The notes: generated by a model not told the origin, from the sequence alone. Shown: positions 26,161 to 39,717, counted from the stretch's first letter. The stretch is DNA of 64,000 nt from Paenibacillus doosanensis (GCF_025060755.1 NZ_JANYUY010000047.1:1-64000); one strand, 5' to 3'. A program made the numbers and translations.

Positions 26161-26766
26161 GTGAGAAAGATCAGCGAGCATTACTATTCGCAAAAACCAA
26201 CGACGGCACACGACATGCACACCGTAGACGAAATGCTGCGGGGCCGTAAATTTACCTTTGTGACGGATGCCGGCGTGTTTTCCAAAAAGGGGGTGGATTA
26301 CGGAACCAAAGCATTGATCGCGGCGATGGAGCTGCCGGAGCGCGGGGAAGTGCTGGATGTCGGCTGCGGCTATGGGCCTATCGGCTTGGCTGCGGCAAGC
26401 TTGATTCCCGAAGGAAAGGTGACGCTTGTCGATATCAATGAGCGGGCGGTGCAGCTGGCTCGGCAAAATGCGCAGCGCAATGCGATGGCGAATGTCGAAG
26501 TATTGCAGAGCGATATGCTGGCGGAAGTGCTGAACCGGAAGTTTGACGCCGTTCTGACGAATCCTCCGATCCGGGCGGGCAAAGAGACGGTGCACCGGAT
26601 TTTTGAACAGGCGTATGAAGTGCTGAATCCCGGCGGGGCGTTGTGGATCGTCATTCAGAAGAAGCAAGGCGCTCCGTCGGCGATTGCCAAACTGGAGAGC
26701 TTGTTTGCCAAAGTGATCGAGATCGGCAAGGATAAAGGCTACAGAATCATCAAGGCCGTGAAATAA
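26161..26766 (+). CDS. Class I SAM-dependent methyltransferase, YbxB/RsmC-like
   Basis: About 201 residues, of the RsmC-type rRNA guanine methyltransferase fold. It has EVLDVGCGYGPIGLAAAS (SAM motif I), the NPPIRAGK catalytic motif and LWIVIQKKQGAPSA near the C-terminus, all shared with B. subtilis YbxB, which also lies between rplL and rpoB. Substrate is not proven. The start is uncertain. GTG 26161 is taken, but its best purine run, GGGGGTGAG (26157-26165), overlaps it and would better serve the ATC codon at 26170, where homologues begin (SEHYYS). Confidence 0.85.
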   Translation: MRKISEHYYSQKPTTAHDMHTVDEMLRGRKFTFVTDAGVFSKKGVDYGTKALIAAMELPERGEVLDVGCGYGPIGLAAASLIPEGKVTLVDINERAVQLARQNAQRNAMANVEVLQSDMLAEVLNRKFDAVLTNPPIRAGKETVHRIFEQAYEVLNPGGALWIVIQKKQGAPSAIAKLESLFAKVIEIGKDKGYRIIKAVK

Positions 26767-26787
26767 GTGGCGTGAAATACAATTATG

Positions 26788-26822
26788 TTGACTTGACATT
26801 TCTGATGTGGTATTATTATAAA
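26788..26822 (+). promoter_or_regulatory. Two overlapping sigma-A promoters for rpoB
   Basis: TTGACT (26788-26793), 17 bases, TATTAT (26811-26816); and, shifted by five bases, TTGACA (26793-26798), 18 bases, TATAAA (26817-26822). Both fit the consensus. The following 273-base leader (26823-27095) contains a second lone TATAAT at 26919 without a good -35, a small TAGGT/ACCTA dyad at 26935-26947 and a weak GCTTC/GAGGC hairpin before TTTTATTTTG at about 27042-27063. Nothing else is recognisable in it. Confidence 0.75.
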
Positions 26823-27095
26823 ATGTCAGCATTAGGGTAGGGTTACATGTCTTTAGTGTACTAAAATGTCAAGAAATATTTTTTGGCGGCATGATGAATA
26901 AAATTTAGGCATTCGACGTATAATGTTTAAATTTTAGGTAAAACCTACATGGTATGAGGAAAATTATGGTAACATGAAAGTTGATGCATTTAGAAGCTTC
27001 CACAAGAAGTATCACTTCAACAGTATTTACTCGAGAAGGCTTCAGGAGAGGCTTTTATTTTGTTCTATTGAGTAGACATGAGGGGTGAATCAAAG

Positions 27096-30000
27096 TTGGC
27101 GGGTCATCTTGTTCAATTAGGTCGACGCAAACGCAGGTCATACGCTCGGATTCATGAGGTTTTGGAAGTTCCGAACCTGATTGAAATCCAACAAAAATCA
27201 TATGAGTGGTTTTTGGAAGAAGGATTGCGTGAAATGTTTCAGGATATTTCCCCGATTCAGGATTTCACGGGGAATTTGGTGTTGGAATTTATCGATTACA
27301 GCTTAGGCGAACCTAAGTATTCCGTCGATGAGTCCAAAGAACGCGATGTTACGTACGCAGCTCCGCTTCGTGTGAAAGTGCGCTTGATCAATAAAGAAAC
27401 TGGCGAAGTCAAAGAGCAGGAAGTATTTATGGGAGATTTCCCTTTGATGACGGAGACAGGGACTTTTATTATCAATGGTGCCGAACGGGTTATCGTCAGT
27501 CAGCTGGTTCGATCTCCTAGCGTCTATTTTAGCACGAAAGTGGACAAAAACGGCAAGAAAACATATACGGCAACGGTAATTCCTAACCGCGGCGCGTGGC
27601 TGGAGCTGGAGACGGATGCGAAGGACATTATTTATGTCCGTATCGATCGTACTCGTAAAATTCCGGTCACCGTGCTGCTGAGAGCTTTGGGCTTCGGCAC
27701 CGACGCGGAAATCCTGGACCTGCTGGGTGACGATGAGTACATCCGCAATACGCTGGATAAGGATAATACCGATTCTACCGACAAAGCGTTGATTGAAATC
27801 TATGAACGGCTTCGCCCAGGCGAGCCTCCTACGCTCGATAATGCAAGAAGCTTGCTGGTAGCTCGTTTCTTCGATCCGAAGCGCTATGATCTAGCGAATG
27901 TAGGACGTTACAAAATCAACAAGAAGCTGCATATTAAAAACCGTCTGTTTAATCAGAGGCTGGCCGAAACGCTGGTCGACACCAGCACCGGTGAAATTAT
28001 CGCCGAAGCAGGACAACTGCTCGATCGCCGCTTGCTCGACGAGATTCTCCCTTATTTGGAGAACGGCGTAGGCTTCAATGAGTATACGGCCGTCAACGGC
28101 GTGACGGATATGGAGCATATTCCTTTCCAATGCATCAATGTGTATTCTCCTATCGAAGACGGCAAGATCGTAAAAGTGATTGCTAACGGTAAGATTGATA
28201 AGTCGGTTAAAAACATCACGCCTGCAGACATCATCTCATCTATCAACTACTTCATCAATCTACTGCACGGCATTGGCAGCACCGACGATATCGACCACCT
28301 GGGCAACCGGCGTTTGCGTTCGGTCGGCGAATTGCTGCAAAACCAATTCCGTATCGGTCTGTCCCGTATGGAGCGCGTAGTGCGCGAGCGGATGTCCATT
28401 CAGGACGCCAACGTCATTACGCCGCAGGCTCTGATCAATATCCGGCCTGTGATCGCATCGATCAAAGAGTTTTTCGGAAGCTCCCAGCTGTCCCAGTTTA
28501 TGGACCAAACGAACCCGCTTGCCGAACTGACGCACAAACGTCGTCTGTCCGCGCTCGGGCCCGGCGGTTTGACGAGAGAGCGCGCAGGCTTTGAAGTCCG
28601 CGACGTCCATCACTCTCACTATGGCAGGATGTGTCCTATCGAGACGCCGGAGGGTCCGAACATCGGTTTGATCAACTCTTTGTCCACGTTTGCGAGAATC
28701 AACGAGTATGGCTTCATTGAAGCTCCTTATCGTTGGGTCGATCCGAAGACGGAAACAGTGACCGATCAAATCGCGTATTTGACGGCGGACGAGGAAGATA
28801 ACTACGTCGTAGCGCAGGCGAATGCCGAGCTTACGGAAAGCGGGCATTTTGTCAATGACTCCGTTATCGTTCGTTATAAAGACGATATTTTGACGCTTCC
28901 TAAAGAACGCGTTGACTATATGGACGTTTCGCCTAAACAGGTTGTGTCCGTAGCGACGGCATTGATTCCGTTCCTGGAAAATGACGACTCCAACCGTGCC
29001 CTCATGGGTTCGAACATGCAGCGTCAAGCCGTGCCTTTGCTCATTCCTAAGGCGCCTCTGGTAGGTACCGGTATGGAGCATAAGGCAGCCAAAGACTCGG
29101 GCGTATGTATCGTGTCCAAAGTCGACGGCGTCGTAGAACGCGTGTCGGCTAACGAGATTTGGGTTCGCCGCCAGGCGATGGTAGACGGCAAGCTGGTGAA
29201 CGGCGATTTGATCAAGCATAAGCTGCATAAGTTTATGCGTTCCAACCAAGGTACGTGTATCAATCAGCGTCCGATTTGCCACAAAGGCGAGAAAGTCCGC
29301 GTCGGCGATATTTTGGCGGACGGACCTTCGACCGAAATGGGCGAATTGGCGCTTGGTCGCAACGTAGTCGTAGCATTTATGACTTGGGAAGGTTATAACT
29401 ACGAGGATGCGATTCTGCTGAGCGAAAAGTTGGTTAAAGAGGATGTATACACATCCATTCATATCGAGGAATACGAATCCGAAGCCCGCGATACGAAGCT
29501 GGGACCGGAGGAAATCACGCGCGATATCCCGAACGTGGGTGAAGACGCGCTGAAGAATCTGGACGAGCGAGGCATTATTCGTGTCGGTGCCGAGATCGGC
29601 GCGGGCGACATCCTCGTCGGTAAAGTAACGCCTAAGGGCGTAACCGAGCTGACGGCGGAAGAGCGCTTGCTGCATGCGATCTTCGGTGAGAAGGCGCGTG
29701 AAGTTCGCGACACCTCTCTGCGCGTTCCGCACGGTACCGACGGTATCGTCGTAGACGTGAAGGTGTTTACCCGCGAGAACGGCGATGAATTGCCTCCTGG
29801 CGTTAATCAATTGGTTCGTGTCTATATCGCGCAAAAACGGAAAATTTCCGAAGGCGATAAAATGGCCGGACGTCACGGTAACAAAGGGGTTATCGCCCGT
29901 ATTTTGCCGGAAGAGGACATGCCGTTCATGCCGGACGGAACTCCTGTTCAAGTCGTCTTGAACCCGCTGGGCGTTCCTTCGCGGATGAACATCGGTCAGG

Positions 30001-30632
30001 CGTTCGAGGTTCACTTGGGCATGGCCGCCAACTTCCTCGGCATTCATACGGCGACTCCGGTATTCGACGGCGCGCGCGAGCACGACGTATTCGATACGAT
30101 GGAAGAAGCCGGCATGCAGCGCAACGGTAAGACATTGCTGTATGACGGACGTACGGGCGAACCGTTCGAACGTGAAGTTACGGTCGGCGTCATGTACATG
30201 ATTAAGCTGGCGCACATGGTTGACGATAAAATCCATGCCCGTTCCACAGGTCCTTACTCTCTCGTAACGCAGCAGCCGTTGGGCGGTAAAGCTCAGTTCG
30301 GCGGACAGCGCTTCGGGGAGATGGAGGTTTGGGCTCTGGAAGCCTACGGCGCGGCTTATACGCTGCAAGAAATTTTGACCGTCAAGTCCGATGACGTGGT
30401 CGGTCGGGTGAAAACTTACGAGTCAATCGTCAAAGGTGAGAACGTTCCTGAACCTGGCGTTCCGGAATCCTTTAAAGTATTGATTAAAGAGCTTCAAAGC
30501 TTGGGTATGGACGTGAAAATCCTGTCTGGAGACGAGCAAGAGATCGAAATGAAGGAAATGGACGACGACGATGAGGTTACAAGCGATAAGCTCAATCTCA
30601 ATCTTGAAGGCACGGAGTTAGGTGTAGAATAA
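27096..30632 (+). CDS. rpoB: DNA-directed RNA polymerase subunit beta
   Basis: A 1178-residue beta subunit. The start is taken as TTG 27096 because AGGGGTGA lies seven bases upstream and the protein then begins at [18 protein letters not shown], matching relatives; ATG 27078 has no ribosome site. The rifampicin pocket is wild type ([20 protein letters not shown], with the usual Asp, His and Ser). [13 protein letters not shown] and the C-terminal [19 protein letters not shown] are intact. The acidic C-terminal tail ([12 protein letters not shown]) is short compared with B. subtilis. Confidence 0.98.
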   Translation: MAGHLVQLGRRKRRSYARIHEVLEVPNLIEIQQKSYEWFLEEGLREMFQDISPIQDFTGNLVLEFIDYSLGEPKYSVDESKERDVTYAAPLRVKVRLINKETGEVKEQEVFMGDFPLMTETGTFIINGAERVIVSQLVRSPSVYFSTKVDKNGKKTYTATVIPNRGAWLELETDAKDIIYVRIDRTRKIPVTVLLRALGFGTDAEILDLLGDDEYIRNTLDKDNTDSTDKALIEIYERLRPGEPPTLDNARSLLVARFFDPKRYDLANVGRYKINKKLHIKNRLFNQRLAETLVDTSTGEIIAEAGQLLDRRLLDEILPYLENGVGFNEYTAVNGVTDMEHIPFQCINVYSPIEDGKIVKVIANGKIDKSVKNITPADIISSINYFINLLHGIGSTDDIDHLGNRRLRSVGELLQNQFRIGLSRMERVVRERMSIQDANVITPQALINIRPVIASIKEFFGSSQLSQFMDQTNPLAELTHKRRLSALGPGGLTRERAGFEVRDVHHSHYGRMCPIETPEGPNIGLINSLSTFARINEYGFIEAPYRWVDPKTETVTDQIAYLTADEEDNYVVAQANAELTESGHFVNDSVIVRYKDDILTLPKERVDYMDVSPKQVVSVATALIPFLENDDSNRALMGSNMQRQAVPLLIPKAPLVGTGMEHKAAKDSGVCIVSKVDGVVERVSANEIWVRRQAMVDGKLVNGDLIKHKLHKFMRSNQGTCINQRPICHKGEKVRVGDILADGPSTEMGELALGRNVVVAFMTWEGYNYEDAILLSEKLVKEDVYTSIHIEEYESEARDTKLGPEEITRDIPNVGEDALKNLDERGIIRVGAEIGAGDILVGKVTPKGVTELTAEERLLHAIFGEKAREVRDTSLRVPHGTDGIVVDVKVFTRENGDELPPGVNQLVRVYIAQKRKISEGDKMAGRHGNKGVIARILPEEDMPFMPDGTPVQVVLNPLGVPSRMNIGQAFEVHLGMAANFLGIHTATPVFDGAREHDVFDTMEEAGMQRNGKTLLYDGRTGEPFEREVTVGVMYMIKLAHMVDDKIHARSTGPYSLVTQQPLGGKAQFGGQRFGEMEVWALEAYGAAYTLQEILTVKSDDVVGRVKTYESIVKGENVPEPGVPESFKVLIKELQSLGMDVKILSGDEQEIEMKEMDDDDEVTSDKLNLNLEGTELGVE

Positions 30633-30697
30633 CGCAAGTGTTCGCGATACCGCATGGTTTGCTGATCATATAGCACATTCTTAAGGAGGGTTGCTCC

Positions 30698-33600
30698 TTG
30701 ATGGACGTTAACAACTTCGAATTTATGAAAATCGGCTTGGCTTCTCCGGAAAAGATCCGTTCGTGGTCCCGCGGGGAAGTTAAAAAACCGGAAACGATCA
30801 ACTACAGAACACTGAAGCCTGAAAAGGAAGGTTTGTTCTGCGAAAAAATATTCGGACCGACCAAAGACTGGGAATGTCATTGCGGCAAATACAAACGCGT
30901 TCGTTATAAAGGCGTCGTTTGCGATCGCTGTGGCGTTGAAGTGACCAGACAAAAGGTTCGGCGCGAGCGTATGGGCCACATCGAGCTGGCGGCTCCGGTA
31001 TCCCACATTTGGTACTTCAAAGGGATTCCGAGCCGTATGGGCTTGGCTCTCGATATGTCTCCTCGTTCCCTCGAAGAGATCATCTACTTCGCATCTTATG
31101 TTGTAACGGACCCAGGCGATACACCGCTGGAGAAAAAGCAGCTGCTGTCCGAGAAAGAATACCGCAGCTACCGTGAAAAGTACGGCTATGCTTTCCAAGC
31201 GGGAATGGGCGCCGAAGCGGTGAAAAAGCTTCTTCAGGACATCGACATCGATAAAGAGGTCGAAACGCTGAAAGAAGAGCTCAAAACGGCTCAAGGCCAG
31301 CGTCGTAACCGTGCGATTAAACGGCTCGAAGTTATGGAAGCATTCCGCAATTCGAAAAACATGCCGGAATGGATGGTACTCGACGTGCTTCCGGTTATTC
31401 CTCCGGAGCTGCGCCCGATGGTTCAGCTCGACGGCGGACGCTTTGCGACTTCCGACTTGAACGATTTGTACCGCCGCGTTATTAACCGGAACAACCGTTT
31501 GAAACGGCTGCTCGATCTTGGAGCTCCGGATATTATCGTTCAGAACGAGAAGCGGATGCTGCAGGAAGCGGTAGACGCCTTGATCGACAACGGCCGCCGC
31601 GGCCGTCCTGTAACCGGTCCTGGTAACCGTCCGCTCAAATCCTTGAGCCATATGCTCAAAGGGAAGCAAGGACGCTTCCGGCAAAACTTGCTTGGTAAAC
31701 GGGTTGACTATTCCGGTCGTTCGGTTATCGTCGTAGGTCCGAGCCTCAAAATGTACCAATGCGGTCTTCCTAAAGAAATGGCTTTGGAACTGTTCAAACC
31801 ATTCGTTATGAAGGAGCTTGTCAATAAAGGCCTCGCCCATAACATCAAGAGCGCGAAGCGCAAAGTAGAACGCGTAAGCCCTGAAGTATGGGATGTGCTT
31901 GAAGAAGTCATCAAGGAACATCCGGTTCTGCTCAACCGTGCCCCCACGCTGCACAGATTGGGGATTCAGGCGTTCGAACCGATCCTTGTAGAAGGACGCG
32001 CCATCAAGCTGCATCCGCTCGTATGTACGGCGTATAACGCCGACTTTGACGGTGACCAAATGGCCGTTCACGTTCCGTTGTCTTCCGAGGCTCAAGCGGA
32101 AGCGCGCGTGCTTATGCTCGCATCCGGTAACATCTTGAACCCGAAAGACGGCAAGCCGGTCGTTACGCCTTCTCAGGATATGGTCTTGGGAAGCTTCTAC
32201 TTGACGACCGACAACAAATTCGCCAAAGGCGCGCTGACGATCGTACGTTCGGTGCATGAGGCTGTTTCCTTGTACCAGCGCGGCGCCGCTTCGCTGCATG
32301 CTCGTATCGCCATCCCGGCGAAAGTGCTTAGCAAAACGAGCTTCACGCCGCAGCAGCAAGAAGCTATGCTGATCACTACGATCGGTAAAGTCATCTTTAA
32401 CGAAATTTATCCTGCCGATTTCCCTTATATCAACGAGCCGACAAAGTCGAACTTGCTCGTCGGCCCTTCGGATGCATATTTCGTATTCGACAAGGGGGCG
32501 AACCTCCGCAAAATTATGGAGGAGCTGCCGGAATGCAAAGCGGTAGGTAAAGAATATCTCGGATCGATCATCGCGGAATGCTTCCGCAGATACCATACGA
32601 CGTTGACTTCGGTCATTCTCGACCGGATCAAGGAGCTTGGCTTTACTTATTCCACGAAGGCCGGTATTACGATCGCCGTAGCGGACGTTACCGTTCCTCC
32701 GGAAAAGGATGAGCTGCTGAAAGAATCCGAAGATAAAGTTAACGTAGTTACAAATCAATACCGCCGCGGCTTGATTACCGACGACGAACGTTATGACCGC
32801 GTTATTGCCATCTGGAGTAAAACGAAGGATGAAATTACGGACATTCTGATGAAGTCGCTCGATAAATACAATTCCATCAACATGATGGTTGAGTCTAAAG
32901 CACGGGGTAATAAATCGCAGATTACGCAGCTCGGCGGTATGCGCGGTCTGATGGCTACGCCAACCGGACGTATTTATGAGCTGCCGATCAAATCGAACTT
33001 CCGCGAAGGCCTCACCGTATTGGAGTACTTTATCTCCACGCACGGCGCCCGTAAAGGGTTGGCCGATACGGCGCTGCGGACAGCGGACTCGGGTTACTTG
33101 ACCCGGCGTCTGGTCGACGTGGCACAGGACGTTATCGTTCGCGACGAAGATTGCGGTACGGACAAAGGCTTTACCGTCAGCCGTATTCAGGACGGCAAAG
33201 AGGTTATCGAGGATCTGTACGACCGTATCGAAGGCCGCTACGCTTTCGAAACGATCCGCGACCCGCAAACCGGCGAAGTGATTGTCGGACGCAACGAGCT
33301 GATCGAAGCCGGCATCGCCGACAAGATTATCGCTGCGGGCATCGAGAAGCTGCAAATCCGCTCCGTGCTTAGCTGCCGCTCCAGACACGGCGTCTGCAAA
33401 AAATGCTACGGCCGTAACCTGGCGACAGGTCAGCACGTAGAGATCGGGGAAGCTGTAGGGATTATCGCCGCTCAGTCCATCGGGGAACCGGGAACTCAGC
33501 TCACCATGCGTACGTTCCATACCGGGGGCGTTGCAGGGGACGATATTACCCAAGGTTTGCCGCGGATTCAGGAGCTCTTCGAGGCCCGGAATCCGAAAGG

Positions 33601-34321
33601 GCAAGCGATCATTACGGAAATCGACGGTATCGTCAAAGATATCCGCGAAGCGAAAGACCGCCGCGAGATCGAAGTGCTCGGCGAAGCGGAATCCAAAGTT
33701 TATGCGGTGCCTTACGGCTCCCGTATTCGCGTGTCGGTGAACCAGCACGTCGAAGCCGGCGACGAATTGACGGAAGGCTCCATCGACCCTAAAGAAATGC
33801 TGCGCATCAAAGGGATTCGCGGCGTGCAAAACTATATTCTCCAAGAGGTTCAGCGCGTATACCGTAACCAGGGCGTTGAAATCAACGATAAGCATATCGA
33901 AGTTATGGTTCGCCAGATGCTTCGCAAAATCCGTATCGTTGACGCCGGCGACACGACGTTGCTGCCAGGCTCCTTCGTCGATATTCATGAGTACGAGGAA
34001 GCCAACAAAGTGGCATTGTTCGCCGATCTGGAGCCGGCTGTCGCAAGACCTGTGCTGCTCGGTATTACCAAAGCGTCGCTCGAGACCGATTCCTTCCTGT
34101 CGGCCGCGTCCTTCCAGGAAACGACTCGCGTATTGACGGACGCTGCGATCAAGGGCAAGGTCGACCAGCTGCTCGGCTTGAAAGAGAATGTTATTATCGG
34201 TAAGCTGATCCCTGCAGGTACGGGGATGTCGAGATACCGTAACATTCGTATTACCAATCCTAACGAAGAGGTTACGGACGAAGATCAGTCTCTCGAAATG
34301 GAGACGGTCACGGTAGAATAA
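30698..34321 (+). CDS. rpoC: DNA-directed RNA polymerase subunit beta'
   Basis: A 1207-residue beta' subunit. N-terminal zinc-binding cysteines are in [20 protein letters not shown], the catalytic Mg site is NADFDGD, and the second zinc cluster is around [15 protein letters not shown]. The trigger loop region and [20 protein letters not shown] are complete. TTG 30698 is preferred to ATG 30701: it lies seven bases after AAGGAGGG and gives MMDVNNFEF, in register with B. subtilis MLDVNNFEY. It follows rpoB by 65 bases in the same transcript. Confidence 0.97.
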   Translation: MMDVNNFEFMKIGLASPEKIRSWSRGEVKKPETINYRTLKPEKEGLFCEKIFGPTKDWECHCGKYKRVRYKGVVCDRCGVEVTRQKVRRERMGHIELAAPVSHIWYFKGIPSRMGLALDMSPRSLEEIIYFASYVVTDPGDTPLEKKQLLSEKEYRSYREKYGYAFQAGMGAEAVKKLLQDIDIDKEVETLKEELKTAQGQRRNRAIKRLEVMEAFRNSKNMPEWMVLDVLPVIPPELRPMVQLDGGRFATSDLNDLYRRVINRNNRLKRLLDLGAPDIIVQNEKRMLQEAVDALIDNGRRGRPVTGPGNRPLKSLSHMLKGKQGRFRQNLLGKRVDYSGRSVIVVGPSLKMYQCGLPKEMALELFKPFVMKELVNKGLAHNIKSAKRKVERVSPEVWDVLEEVIKEHPVLLNRAPTLHRLGIQAFEPILVEGRAIKLHPLVCTAYNADFDGDQMAVHVPLSSEAQAEARVLMLASGNILNPKDGKPVVTPSQDMVLGSFYLTTDNKFAKGALTIVRSVHEAVSLYQRGAASLHARIAIPAKVLSKTSFTPQQQEAMLITTIGKVIFNEIYPADFPYINEPTKSNLLVGPSDAYFVFDKGANLRKIMEELPECKAVGKEYLGSIIAECFRRYHTTLTSVILDRIKELGFTYSTKAGITIAVADVTVPPEKDELLKESEDKVNVVTNQYRRGLITDDERYDRVIAIWSKTKDEITDILMKSLDKYNSINMMVESKARGNKSQITQLGGMRGLMATPTGRIYELPIKSNFREGLTVLEYFISTHGARKGLADTALRTADSGYLTRRLVDVAQDVIVRDEDCGTDKGFTVSRIQDGKEVIEDLYDRIEGRYAFETIRDPQTGEVIVGRNELIEAGIADKIIAAGIEKLQIRSVLSCRSRHGVCKKCYGRNLATGQHVEIGEAVGIIAAQSIGEPGTQLTMRTFHTGGVAGDDITQGLPRIQELFEARNPKGQAIITEIDGIVKDIREAKDRREIEVLGEAESKVYAVPYGSRIRVSVNQHVEAGDELTEGSIDPKEMLRIKGIRGVQNYILQEVQRVYRNQGVEINDKHIEVMVRQMLRKIRIVDAGDTTLLPGSFVDIHEYEEANKVALFADLEPAVARPVLLGITKASLETDSFLSAASFQETTRVLTDAAIKGKVDQLLGLKENVIIGKLIPAGTGMSRYRNIRITNPNEEVTDEDQSLEMETVTVE

Positions 34322-34346
34322 ACGCCAAATCAAGAATAGAAACGAT

Positions 34347-34394
34347 GCTTGTCTTCATGAAATAATTTCTTTTTGTGAAGACAAGCAATTTTCT
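34347..34394 (+). terminator. Hairpin after rpoC (probable terminator)
   Basis: GCTTGTCTTCA (34347-34357) pairs exactly with TGAAGACAAGC (34376-34386), 11 bp with an 18-base loop, followed by AATTTTCTT. The T-run is imperfect, so some read-through into the str operon is likely. Confidence 0.65.
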
Positions 34395-34422
34395 TGACAG
34401 GGTATGATCCGGATGCTAATAT
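34394..34422 (+). promoter_or_regulatory. Promoter of the rplGB-rpsL-rpsG-fusA-tuf operon
   Basis: A perfect TTGACA (34394-34399), 17 bases, TAATAT (34417-34422), overlapping the end of the rpoC hairpin. Confidence 0.8.
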
Positions 34423-34458
34423 ATCAAAGTGTGCCATTTTCCTTTGGAGGATGTTTTC

Positions 34459-34710
34459 ATGTCTTATGATAAAGTGAAACAGGCAGCGAACATTAGCATA
34501 GGCACGAAGCAAGCGACAAGAATGGTAGAGCTAGGTAAGGCTACGGAAGTTTTTGTTGCCAAAGATGCAGATCCGCGAATAACGATAAAAATGATTAACC
34601 TCTGCAAGAAAATGGGGGTTAAAGTAACATACGTTGATTCCATGAAGTTGTTAGGTAAAGCGTGTGGTATTGAAGTTGGAGCTGCGATGGCAGCTGTAGT
34701 GAATGAATGA
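34459..34710 (+). CDS. rplGB: L7Ae-family K-turn-binding ribosomal protein (YbxF)
   Basis: An 83-residue L7Ae/L30e-fold protein matching B. subtilis YbxF in length and sequence (MSYDKVKQA, VVAKDAD-type region, KLLGKACGIEVGAA). YbxF binds RNA kink-turns and associates with ribosomes in a growth-dependent way. ATG 34459 follows GGAGG. Always placed between rpoC and rpsL in Bacillales. Confidence 0.95.
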   Translation: MSYDKVKQAANISIGTKQATRMVELGKATEVFVAKDADPRITIKMINLCKKMGVKVTYVDSMKLLGKACGIEVGAAMAAVVNE

Positions 34711-34719
34711 TGTCAGCAT

Positions 34720-34764
34720 GTTTTTGTCAGACAAAACAGCGATGTGAGGATGACAAAAACTTTT
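34720..34764 (+). other. Long-range hairpin between rplGB and rpsL
   Basis: GTTTTTGTCA (34720-34729) is the exact reverse complement of TGACAAAAAC (34751-34760), which runs into TTTTAC. An alternative partner, GACAAAA at 34730-34736, directly follows the left arm, so two structures compete. It may be a weak terminator or attenuator ahead of rpsL, or an mRNA processing site. Confidence 0.5.
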
Positions 34765-34839
34765 ACTTTGTTCATTTACGATTCGCCTGGATCTGTGGGC
34801 TTAAAATCAAGGTCATTCATTTTGGAAGGAGGTGGCGAC

Positions 34840-35259
34840 ATGCCAACAATTAACCAACTCGTTCGTAAAGGACGCCAAGCGAAAGTGGAAAAATCCAAGT
34901 CCCCGGCTCTTCAAAAAGGTTTTAACGCTCTGAAAAGAGAAGCTACAGACCTGAGCGCTCCTCAAAAGCGCGGTGTATGTACTCGTGTAGGTACAATGAC
35001 ACCGAAGAAACCGAACTCCGCTCTTCGTAAATATGCCCGTGTACGTTTGACTAACCGCGTAGAGGTTACTGCTTACATTCCGGGTATCGGACATAACCTT
35101 CAGGAGCACAGCGTTGTATTGATTCGCGGCGGACGGGTAAAAGACCTTCCAGGGGTACGTTACCATATCGTTCGCGGCGCATTGGATACATCCGGTGTGA
35201 ACAACCGTAAACAGGCTCGTTCCAAATACGGTACGAAACGTCCGAAAGAGAAAAAGTAA
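34840..35259 (+). CDS. rpsL: 30S ribosomal protein S12
   Basis: A 139-residue S12 in the decoding centre. The two lysines linked to streptomycin resistance are both wild type ([11 protein letters not shown] and GRVKDLPGV). ATG 34840 follows GGAAGGAGG; the upstream in-frame extension from 34744 crosses the intergenic hairpin and is not translated. First universal gene of the str operon. Confidence 0.98.
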   Translation: MPTINQLVRKGRQAKVEKSKSPALQKGFNALKREATDLSAPQKRGVCTRVGTMTPKKPNSALRKYARVRLTNRVEVTAYIPGIGHNLQEHSVVLIRGGRVKDLPGVRYHIVRGALDTSGVNNRKQARSKYGTKRPKEKK

Positions 35260-35304
35260 TCAGTGATTTCATAAGAATGAACTTTTCGAGAAAGGGGGAT
35301 AACT

Positions 35305-35775
35305 ATGCCTCGTAAAGGTCCAGTTACTCGCAGAGACGTATTGCCAGATCCTATTTATAATAGCAAGCTGGTAACTCGTTTGATCAACCGCATTATGATC
35401 GATGGCAAAAGAGGTGTCGCTCAAACGATCCTTTATAACGCCTTCAATCTGATTCAAGAACGTACAGGTAAAGAGCCGATGGAAGTGTTTGAAGCAGCCA
35501 TCAAAAACATCATGCCTGTTCTTGAAGTTAAAGCTCGCCGTGTCGGTGGTGCGAACTATCAAGTACCTATCGAAGTTAGACCGGAACGTCGTACCACTTT
35601 GGGACTTCGTTGGTTGGTTAACTATTCTCGCCTTCGTGGTGAGAAAACGATGGAAGAAAGATTGGCGCAAGAAATTATCGACGCTAGCAACAACACAGGC
35701 GCTTCCGTTAAAAAACGCGAAGATACGCACAAAATGGCTGAAGCCAACAAAGCGTTTGCGCACTATCGTTGGTAA
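35305..35775 (+). CDS. rpsG: 30S ribosomal protein S7
   Basis: A 156-residue S7, the primary binder of the 3' major domain of 16S rRNA and part of the E/P-site mRNA exit. Begins [15 protein letters not shown], ends at a C-terminal helix with [15 protein letters not shown], the normal length for Firmicutes. It is the str-operon repressor in E. coli; whether that holds here is unknown. AAAGGGGG ribosome site. Confidence 0.98.
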   Translation: MPRKGPVTRRDVLPDPIYNSKLVTRLINRIMIDGKRGVAQTILYNAFNLIQERTGKEPMEVFEAAIKNIMPVLEVKARRVGGANYQVPIEVRPERRTTLGLRWLVNYSRLRGEKTMEERLAQEIIDASNNTGASVKKREDTHKMAEANKAFAHYRW

Positions 35776-35810
35776 AATTACATTCCTGATAATAGGAAGG
35801 AGACAACCTG

Positions 35811-37886
35811 ATGGCAAGAGAGTTCTCCTTAAAAGATACGCGTAATATCGGGATTATGGCGCATATTGATGCGGGCAAAACGACGACTACCGAGCGGATC
35901 TTGTTCTATACAGGCCGTACTCACAAGATTGGTGAGGTGCACGAAGGTGCAGCGACAATGGACTGGATGGAGCAAGAGCAGGAGCGCGGAATTACGATTA
36001 CTTCCGCCGCTACGACTGCCGCTTGGAAAGGTCACCGCATCAATATTATCGATACCCCGGGACACGTTGACTTCACCGTTGAAGTTGAACGTTCCCTGCG
36101 CGTGTTGGATGGAGCAGTAGGTGTGTTCAGTGCGAAGGAAGGCGTTGAGCCTCAATCCGAGACAGTTTGGAGACAAGCTGACCGTTACGGAGTTCCTCGT
36201 ATTGGATACGTTAATAAAATGGACATCATCGGTGCAGACTTCTTAGGCGTAATTAAGCAAATGCGTGAAAGACTAGGCGCAAATGCGGTTCCTATTCAAC
36301 TGCCAATCGGTGCTGAAAGTGACTTCATTGGTATTATCGATTTGATCGAACAAGTTGCCTTCATCTTTAAAGATGACATGGGTAAAGAAGTAGATCGAGT
36401 TGAAATTCCTGAAGAATATAAAGCAAAAGCGGAAGAGCTTCGTCTTGACCTCGTGGAAAAAGTTGCTGAGCTTGATGAAGAGCTTACAATGAAATACCTC
36501 GAGGGTGAAGAACTGACTGTTGAAGAGATCAAAAAAGCTCTTCGCACCGGTACTTGCCAAGTAAAAATCTTCCCTGTTGTTTGCGGTTCTTCTTACCGTA
36601 ACAAAGGCGTTCCTTTGATGATCGACGCTGTTGTAGATTACCTGCCGGCTCCGATCGACGTTCCTGACATTAAAGGTACTTTGGAAGACGGCACGGAAGT
36701 AACTCGTAAATCTGCGGACGATCAACCGTTCTCGGCTCTTGCATTCAAGATCATGACGGATCCGTTCGTAGGTAAATTGACGTTCTTCCGCGTATACTCC
36801 GGTATCTTGAGCTCCGGTTCGTACGTAATCAACTCCACAAAAGGCAAACGTGAAAGAATCGGCCGTATCCTTCAGATGCATGCTAACAGCCGTCAAGAAA
36901 TCAGCGAAGTTTACTCCGGTGATATCGCGGCAGCGGTTGGTTTGAAAGATACGACAACCGGGGACACGCTTTGCGATGAGAAAAATCCGGTAATCTTGGA
37001 GTCCATGAACTTCCCAGAGCCGGTTATCCAGCTTGCTGTTGAGCCGAAAACGAAGGCTGACCAAGATAAGATGGGTATCGCTTTGCAAAAGCTTTCCGAA
37101 GAAGACCCGACTTTCCGTGCTCATACGGACGAAGAGACTGGTCAAACCATCATCGCCGGTATGGGTGAGCTTCACCTGGAGATCCTGGTTGACCGTATGC
37201 TTCGCGAATTCAAGGTAGAAACCAATGTGGGTAAACCGCAGGTTGCATACCGTGAAACGTTCCGTCAAGCGGCTAGAGTCGAAGGCAAGTTCGTTCGCCA
37301 ATCCGGCGGCCGTGGTCAATACGGACATTGTTGGGTTGAGTTCGAACCGCTTGAAGCCGGTACTGGCTTCCAGTTCGAAAGCAAAATCGTGGGCGGCTCT
37401 ATTCCTAGAGAATATATCGCTCCGATCCAAGCAGGTATTGAAGAGTCCATGAAGAACGGCGTATACGCCGGTTTCCCTCTTGTTGATATTAAAGCAACCG
37501 TTGTTGACGGTTCTTATCATGATGTCGACTCCAGTGAAATGGCGTTTAAAATTGCCGGTTCCATGGCTTTGAATGCCGCAGCGGAAAAATGCCGTCCGGC
37601 ATTGCTTGAGCCAATCATGAAAGTAGAAGTAACCGTACCGGAAGAGTACATGGGCGACGTAATGGGCGACCTGAACTCCCGCCGCGGACGGATCGAAGGT
37701 ATGGACACTCGTCACGGTGCGCAAATCATCCGTGCAAAAGTACCTTTGTCCGAAATGTTCGGATACTCCACCACTTTGCGTTCCCGTACACAAGGTCGCG
37801 GCGTGTATTCGATGGAAATTTCCCACTATGAAGAAGTGCCTAAGTCCATTGCAGAAGAAATCGTTGCAAAGAACAAAGGCGCCTAA
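35811..37886 (+). CDS. fusA: Translation elongation factor G
   Basis: A 691-residue translocase GTPase. G1 (AHIDAGKT, residues 17-24), G3 (DTPGH) and G4 (NKMD) are intact, followed by domains II-V with the ribosome-contacting [14 protein letters not shown] region in domain IV. It moves tRNAs and mRNA after peptide bond formation and, with RRF, recycles ribosomes. 35 bases separate it from rpsG. Confidence 0.98.
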   Translation: MAREFSLKDTRNIGIMAHIDAGKTTTTERILFYTGRTHKIGEVHEGAATMDWMEQEQERGITITSAATTAAWKGHRINIIDTPGHVDFTVEVERSLRVLDGAVGVFSAKEGVEPQSETVWRQADRYGVPRIGYVNKMDIIGADFLGVIKQMRERLGANAVPIQLPIGAESDFIGIIDLIEQVAFIFKDDMGKEVDRVEIPEEYKAKAEELRLDLVEKVAELDEELTMKYLEGEELTVEEIKKALRTGTCQVKIFPVVCGSSYRNKGVPLMIDAVVDYLPAPIDVPDIKGTLEDGTEVTRKSADDQPFSALAFKIMTDPFVGKLTFFRVYSGILSSGSYVINSTKGKRERIGRILQMHANSRQEISEVYSGDIAAAVGLKDTTTGDTLCDEKNPVILESMNFPEPVIQLAVEPKTKADQDKMGIALQKLSEEDPTFRAHTDEETGQTIIAGMGELHLEILVDRMLREFKVETNVGKPQVAYRETFRQAARVEGKFVRQSGGRGQYGHCWVEFEPLEAGTGFQFESKIVGGSIPREYIAPIQAGIEESMKNGVYAGFPLVDIKATVVDGSYHDVDSSEMAFKIAGSMALNAAAEKCRPALLEPIMKVEVTVPEEYMGDVMGDLNSRRGRIEGMDTRHGAQIIRAKVPLSEMFGYSTTLRSRTQGRGVYSMEISHYEEVPKSIAEEIVAKNKGA

Positions 37887-37919
37887 TAATAAATGTTTAT
37901 CTAAGGAGGCAATCTAACC

Positions 37920-39110
<1,191 letters not shown>

Positions 39111-39129
39111 TTGCTGAAGCGATAACGAA

Positions 39130-39169
39130 TCCCTTCATCTTGCATAAAGATGAGGGGATTTATTTTTTT
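39130..39169 (+). terminator. Terminator after tuf
   Basis: TCCCTTCATCTT (39130-39141) pairs with AAGATGAGGGGA (39147-39158), one G-T pair, followed by TTTATTTTTTT. Confidence 0.92.
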
Positions 39170-39191
39170 AGGCAAAAGTGCAAAGAAGAGC

Positions 39192-39220
39192 TTGCTTTTT
39201 CATTCAGGATTTTATATAAT
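39192..39220 (+). promoter_or_regulatory. Promoter of the S10 operon
   Basis: TTGCTT (39192-39197), 17 bases, perfect TATAAT (39215-39220). Confidence 0.8.
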
Positions 39221-39225
39221 AGTGA

Positions 39226-39666
<441 letters not shown>

Positions 39667-39717
39667 TTCACATGTGAATAAATAAATGAACGTATGAGAG
39701 GAAAAGAGGTGTCAACG

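Noticed and set aside
26919-26924. A second rpoB promoter at the lone TATAAT
   Set aside because: No acceptable -35 element 16-18 bases upstream; AT-rich background makes chance likely.
30494-34333. A 1279-codon open frame on the minus strand opposite rpoC, and similar long antisense frames opposite rpoB (28260-30368) and fusA (36273-37826)
   Set aside because: They mirror highly biased codon use of the sense genes, have no ribosome sites or recognisable domains, and the sense genes are certain.
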